From assembly GCA_036756425.1 (NCBI GenBank), contig DAIOLC010000062.1:1-7528 (forward strand): DNA of 7,528 nt, read 5' to 3'. Position 1 is the stretch's first letter, and the number at the start of each line of letters is the position of its first letter. Under the pieces are notes generated by a model. That model was given only the letters and a program-made list of their open reading frames with translations. It searched no databases and was not told the DNA's origin. Below are positions 5,666-7,528 of the stretch, one piece after another. The stretch comes from UBA6115 sp012514225 (lineage in GTDB: Bacteria; Bacillota; Clostridia; Christensenellales; Aristaeellaceae). Both the position numbers and the translations under genes were made by a program.

Positions 5666-6625
5666 ATGAAAAAGAACCTCGCCGCCCTGGTCGCCCTGAG
5701 CCTCCTCCTGACCGCCCTGATCCCGTCCCTGGCCCTGGCGGCCGCGGCTCCGGCAACCGGCAGGCTGATGCTGTACACCTCCCTTCCGGCGATGCAGCTG
5801 AACATGATGGTGGACATGTTCAACGACCAGTACCCCGGCGTGACGGTGGACGTGTTCTCCGCCAGCAGCGAAGACGTGATGGCGCGTGCGCGTGCCGAGG
5901 CGGGTGCGCCGCAGGGCGACCTGGTTCTGGGCGGCGGGCTGTCGGCCTTCCAGTCTGCGGAGGATCTGCTGAGTGCGTACGCGACGCCCAACGCGAAGAC
6001 CTTCCACGAGCAGTACCGGAACGAGAGCGCGGCGTTCACGCCCATCCAGCTTCATGTGAGCGCGCTGATTGTGAACAACGTCCTTGCGCGTGAGCTGGGC
6101 GTGAAGGTGGTGGGCTGGGAGTCGCTGAAGGACGCGCGTCTGACGGGCCGCCTGGTGTACATGGATCCTTCTGCGACCTCCCCTGACGCGCAGCAGGCTG
6201 CGTTTGTGAACAGCTTTGCGAAGTCGGTGAACGTGCCGTCCCCCTCGGCCCCTTCCTTCGTGCTCAACGCGGTGACGGCAGGCCAGTACGCGGTGGGGAT
6301 CATCAGCGAGGAGAAGGCGATTGAGCGGAAGCAGTCCGGCGCGGACCTGGGCGTGGTGTACGCGAAGGAAGGCATCGCGATGGGGGCATCCTACGCGGGG
6401 ATTCTGAGCGGCGCCCGGAACGAGGCGAACGCGAAGCTGTTCCTGGACTTCATCACCTCCCGTGAGTACCAGCAGGCGGCTGCGGACCAGCTTCACCAGC
6501 GTTCGATCCGGCGTGACGTGGACTTTGGCCTGAAGGGGATTGCGTCGACGAAGGAACTGACGGCGCTGAACTACGAGAGCCTGGCGCTGTTCGAGGTTGC
6601 GAACGCCGCGGCCTGGAACCGCTGA
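5666..6625 (+). CDS. AfuA/FbpA-type ABC solute-binding protein
   Basis: This 319-residue exported binding protein resembles the iron(III)/phosphonate/sugar-phosphate group (COG1840-like). Residues 1-25 form a signal peptide (MKKN, hydrophobic core, ALA before AAAP) with no lipobox Cys. The mature part shows LMLYTSLPAMQLNMMVDMF from residue 34, the DPS step at 167-169, AVGIISEEKAI from about 209 and a late R.DVDFGLKGI segment, in the order seen in the family. The stretch between DPS and VGI is about 15-20 residues shorter than I recall for relatives, as if one helix were missing. The gene has its own promoter, a strong Shine-Dalgarno site and a terminator, so it is probably monocistronic; no permease or ATPase follows. 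The divergent LacI-type regulator probably controls it. The ligand could be ferric iron, a phosphonate or a sugar phosphate; the LacI neighbour leans toward the last. Confidence 0.87.
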   Translation: MKKNLAALVALSLLLTALIPSLALAAAAPATGRLMLYTSLPAMQLNMMVDMFNDQYPGVTVDVFSASSEDVMARARAEAGAPQGDLVLGGGLSAFQSAEDLLSAYATPNAKTFHEQYRNESAAFTPIQLHVSALIVNNVLARELGVKVVGWESLKDARLTGRLVYMDPSATSPDAQQAAFVNSFAKSVNVPSPSAPSFVLNAVTAGQYAVGIISEEKAIERKQSGADLGVVYAKEGIAMGASYAGILSGARNEANAKLFLDFITSREYQQAAADQLHQRSIRRDVDFGLKGIASTKELTALNYESLALFEVANAAAWNR

Positions 6626-6686
6626 GGAAAAAAGCCGGCGCGCCAAGCGCCAGCCAAACCAGGGACCTGGCCTAACAACCTATCCG

Positions 6687-6715
6687 CCGCCGCGTTTCAA
6701 ACGCGGCGGTTCTTT
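6687..6715 (+). terminator. Intrinsic terminator of the AfuA-like gene
   Basis: CCGCCGCG (6687-6694) pairs perfectly with CGCGGCGG (6702-6709) around a TTTCAAA loop, followed by TTCTTT (6710-6715). It is 61 nt after the stop codon. A smaller 5-bp hairpin (6637-6641 with 6647-6651) lies between. Confidence 0.82.
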
Positions 6716-6716
6716 A

Positions 6717-7418
6717 TGGCGAAATCGCTTTCCAAAGCGCCTTGTGCGTAGTCTCTGCCGCCTGCTAGCCTGCCGGCTTGAACTTCATTGATCTGCGCAA
6801 CTTTCTGAATCGTGAGCGTCCTATCTGTTGACACTCAACGAATGAGCAGACGCACTGAGGGGATGAAAATTTTTTGTGGCTTCGCTCAGCGGAAGGAGCG
6901 AGGCGTAGCCGCGGCCTACACCTCGTGAAAGGGTCAGCGCGGAAACGTAAAAAGGCTTTCCATCAAAGCGTTTACGGTTGAGTTTAGTATGAAGGGATAA
7001 AGATTGATGCCGCTGGCACAGGTTGGCAAGGCGCTTTGTTCGTCTCAATTTCTCGTATCACCGTCATTGATTCCCTTGATGCTTGTGGATTGAACACCGG
7101 CTATTACTGGGAATCTCACCCCGCCTGATGCCCAGTACTCCTCGACGGACGCCTGCGTTCTGCCCGCTCCATCGGAAATACTGTCGGGTCAAGTATGTTC
7201 CTTCATTATAGATGTCAATCACCGGTCCCTGGACTGCAAGCCATTTCACCCTGGCTTTGGTGGCTTTTTGGATAACGCATGATGGGGTGGTTTCCCGAAT
7301 CAGCGCCGGTCCCATGCGTCCGCTGCCCTGGGTCTTCATCCCTTCATCATGGTCCGAAAAGCGAATTACGTGAGCCCAAATTATGGAAAGGGCTGGGATA
7401 TAAACGGAAAAGCCGGAA
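6717..7418. other. Apparently non-coding or degenerate region
   Basis: About 700 bp without a convincing gene. Composition changes from the strongly GC-rich coding DNA to the left to more mixed DNA. Minus-strand open frames at 6821-7048 and 7064-7498 lack good ribosome binding sites, the second would need a TTG start, and neither translation resembles a family I know. The region holds a hairpin cluster (6879-6976) and a 10-bp inverted repeat (6989-6998 with 7338-7347). It could be an intergenic repeat, a decayed gene or mobile-element debris. Confidence 0.5.
6879..6976. ncRNA. Hairpin-rich segment, possible structured RNA or intergenic repeat
   Basis: Three successive inverted repeats occur. 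A 9-bp stem with one G-T pair joins 6879-6887 and 6896-6904. A short 4-bp stem joins 6905-6908 and 6916-6919 around CCGCGG. A compound hairpin has outer arms CGTAAA/TTTACG (6946-6951, 6971-6976) and inner arms GCTTT/AAAGC (6955-6959, 6965-6969). I see no matching promoter: a TTGACA at 6828 has no -10 at the right distance. The strand, and whether it is transcribed, are unknown. Confidence 0.25.
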
Positions 7419-7528
7419 ATGGTATCATTCAGACAAATGTACGAATATAAGATGACAAATGAGCAATCAACAGGGATAGAGTACACTGAAGTTCGCAACT
7501 TTGCCCAGGGTGAGGAGGAATGGGCAAG
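7419..7528 (+). CDS. Possible start of an ORF running off the right edge
   Basis: From an ATG at 7419 the frame stays open to the edge (36 codons), starting MVSFRQMYEYKMTNEQ and continuing with an acidic stretch (AQGEEEWA). An in-frame TAA at 7401 sets the upstream limit. A weak GGAAAA lies 7 nt before the ATG; in-frame ATGs at 7437 and 7452 have no visible site. The residue mix looks protein-like, but I recognise no family and the length is too short to judge. An overlapping 33-residue frame at 7349-7450 competes for the same DNA. Confidence 0.25.
   Translation, partial: MVSFRQMYEYKMTNEQSTGIEYTEVRNFAQGEEEWA

Noticed and set aside
5420..6646. 408-codon minus-strand open frame opposite the AfuA-like gene
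   Set aside because: It runs through the divergent promoters and is His/Arg/Gln-rich low-complexity sequence; the plus strand has signal peptide, Shine-Dalgarno site, promoter and terminator.
6828..6856. TTGACA as a -35 box
   Set aside because: At 17 bp downstream the sequence is CGCACT, and no nearby spacing gives a -10 box.
6863..6928. 21-residue plus-strand ORF starting MKIFCGFAQ
   Set aside because: The only purine-rich stretch abuts the ATG, and the ORF covers the hairpin cluster; probably chance.
6821..7048. 75-codon minus-strand ORF (MRRTKRLANL...)
   Set aside because: No ribosome binding site or recognised domain, and it crosses the hairpin cluster in the less GC-biased region.
7064..7498. 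144-codon minus-strand ORF
   Set aside because: It needs a TTG start, has no Shine-Dalgarno site, an incoherent composition and no family I recognise; a decayed gene remains possible but unsupported.

Overview
The window looks like chromosomal DNA from a GC-rich, Firmicutes-type bacterium, most likely a clostridial gut-type lineage. This is inference from three things: AGGAG-type ribosome binding sites, sigma-A-like promoters with 17-bp spacers, and a CnaB/FctA isopeptide-domain surface protein of the kind common in such bacteria. No rRNA or marker gene is present, so the lineage is a guess. The three exported proteins all lack a visible membrane or wall anchor, which is odd for a simple monoderm.

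Layout. Positions 1-2267 (+) hold the 3' part of a large repetitive surface protein: four CnaB-like repeats (the first two about 97% identical in DNA), one diverged CnaB-like domain and two FctA/pilin-type domains, ending in a short Pro-rich tail without LPXTG. A 12-bp hairpin (2277-2306) follows. Positions 2341-4173 (+) encode a family 5 (oligopeptide-type) ABC solute-binding protein. A bidirectional terminator-like hairpin (4241-4273) separates it from a convergent LacI-family regulator (4306-5370, -). The 295-bp divergent intergenic region 5371-5665 has a good promoter in each direction and several inverted repeats that could be operators. Positions 5666-6625 (+) encode an AfuA/FbpA-type solute-binding protein, closed by a clear intrinsic terminator (6687-6715). 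The last ~800 bp has no convincing gene, but it contains a cluster of hairpins and perhaps the start of an ORF running off the right edge.

How the genes may work together. The LacI-type regulator and the divergent AfuA-like binding protein form a natural regulator-target pair. LacI proteins usually sense sugars and some AfuA proteins bind sugar phosphates, so a phosphorylated sugar is a reasonable but unproven ligand. No ABC permease or ATPase is present, so both binding proteins are orphans here. The surface protein and the family 5 binding protein are co-directional and 73 nt apart, and I see no promoter between them. They may be co-transcribed by readthrough of the hairpin. I did not identify a clearly novel system; the most unusual points are the anchor-less isopeptide-domain protein and the two binding proteins without a lipobox.
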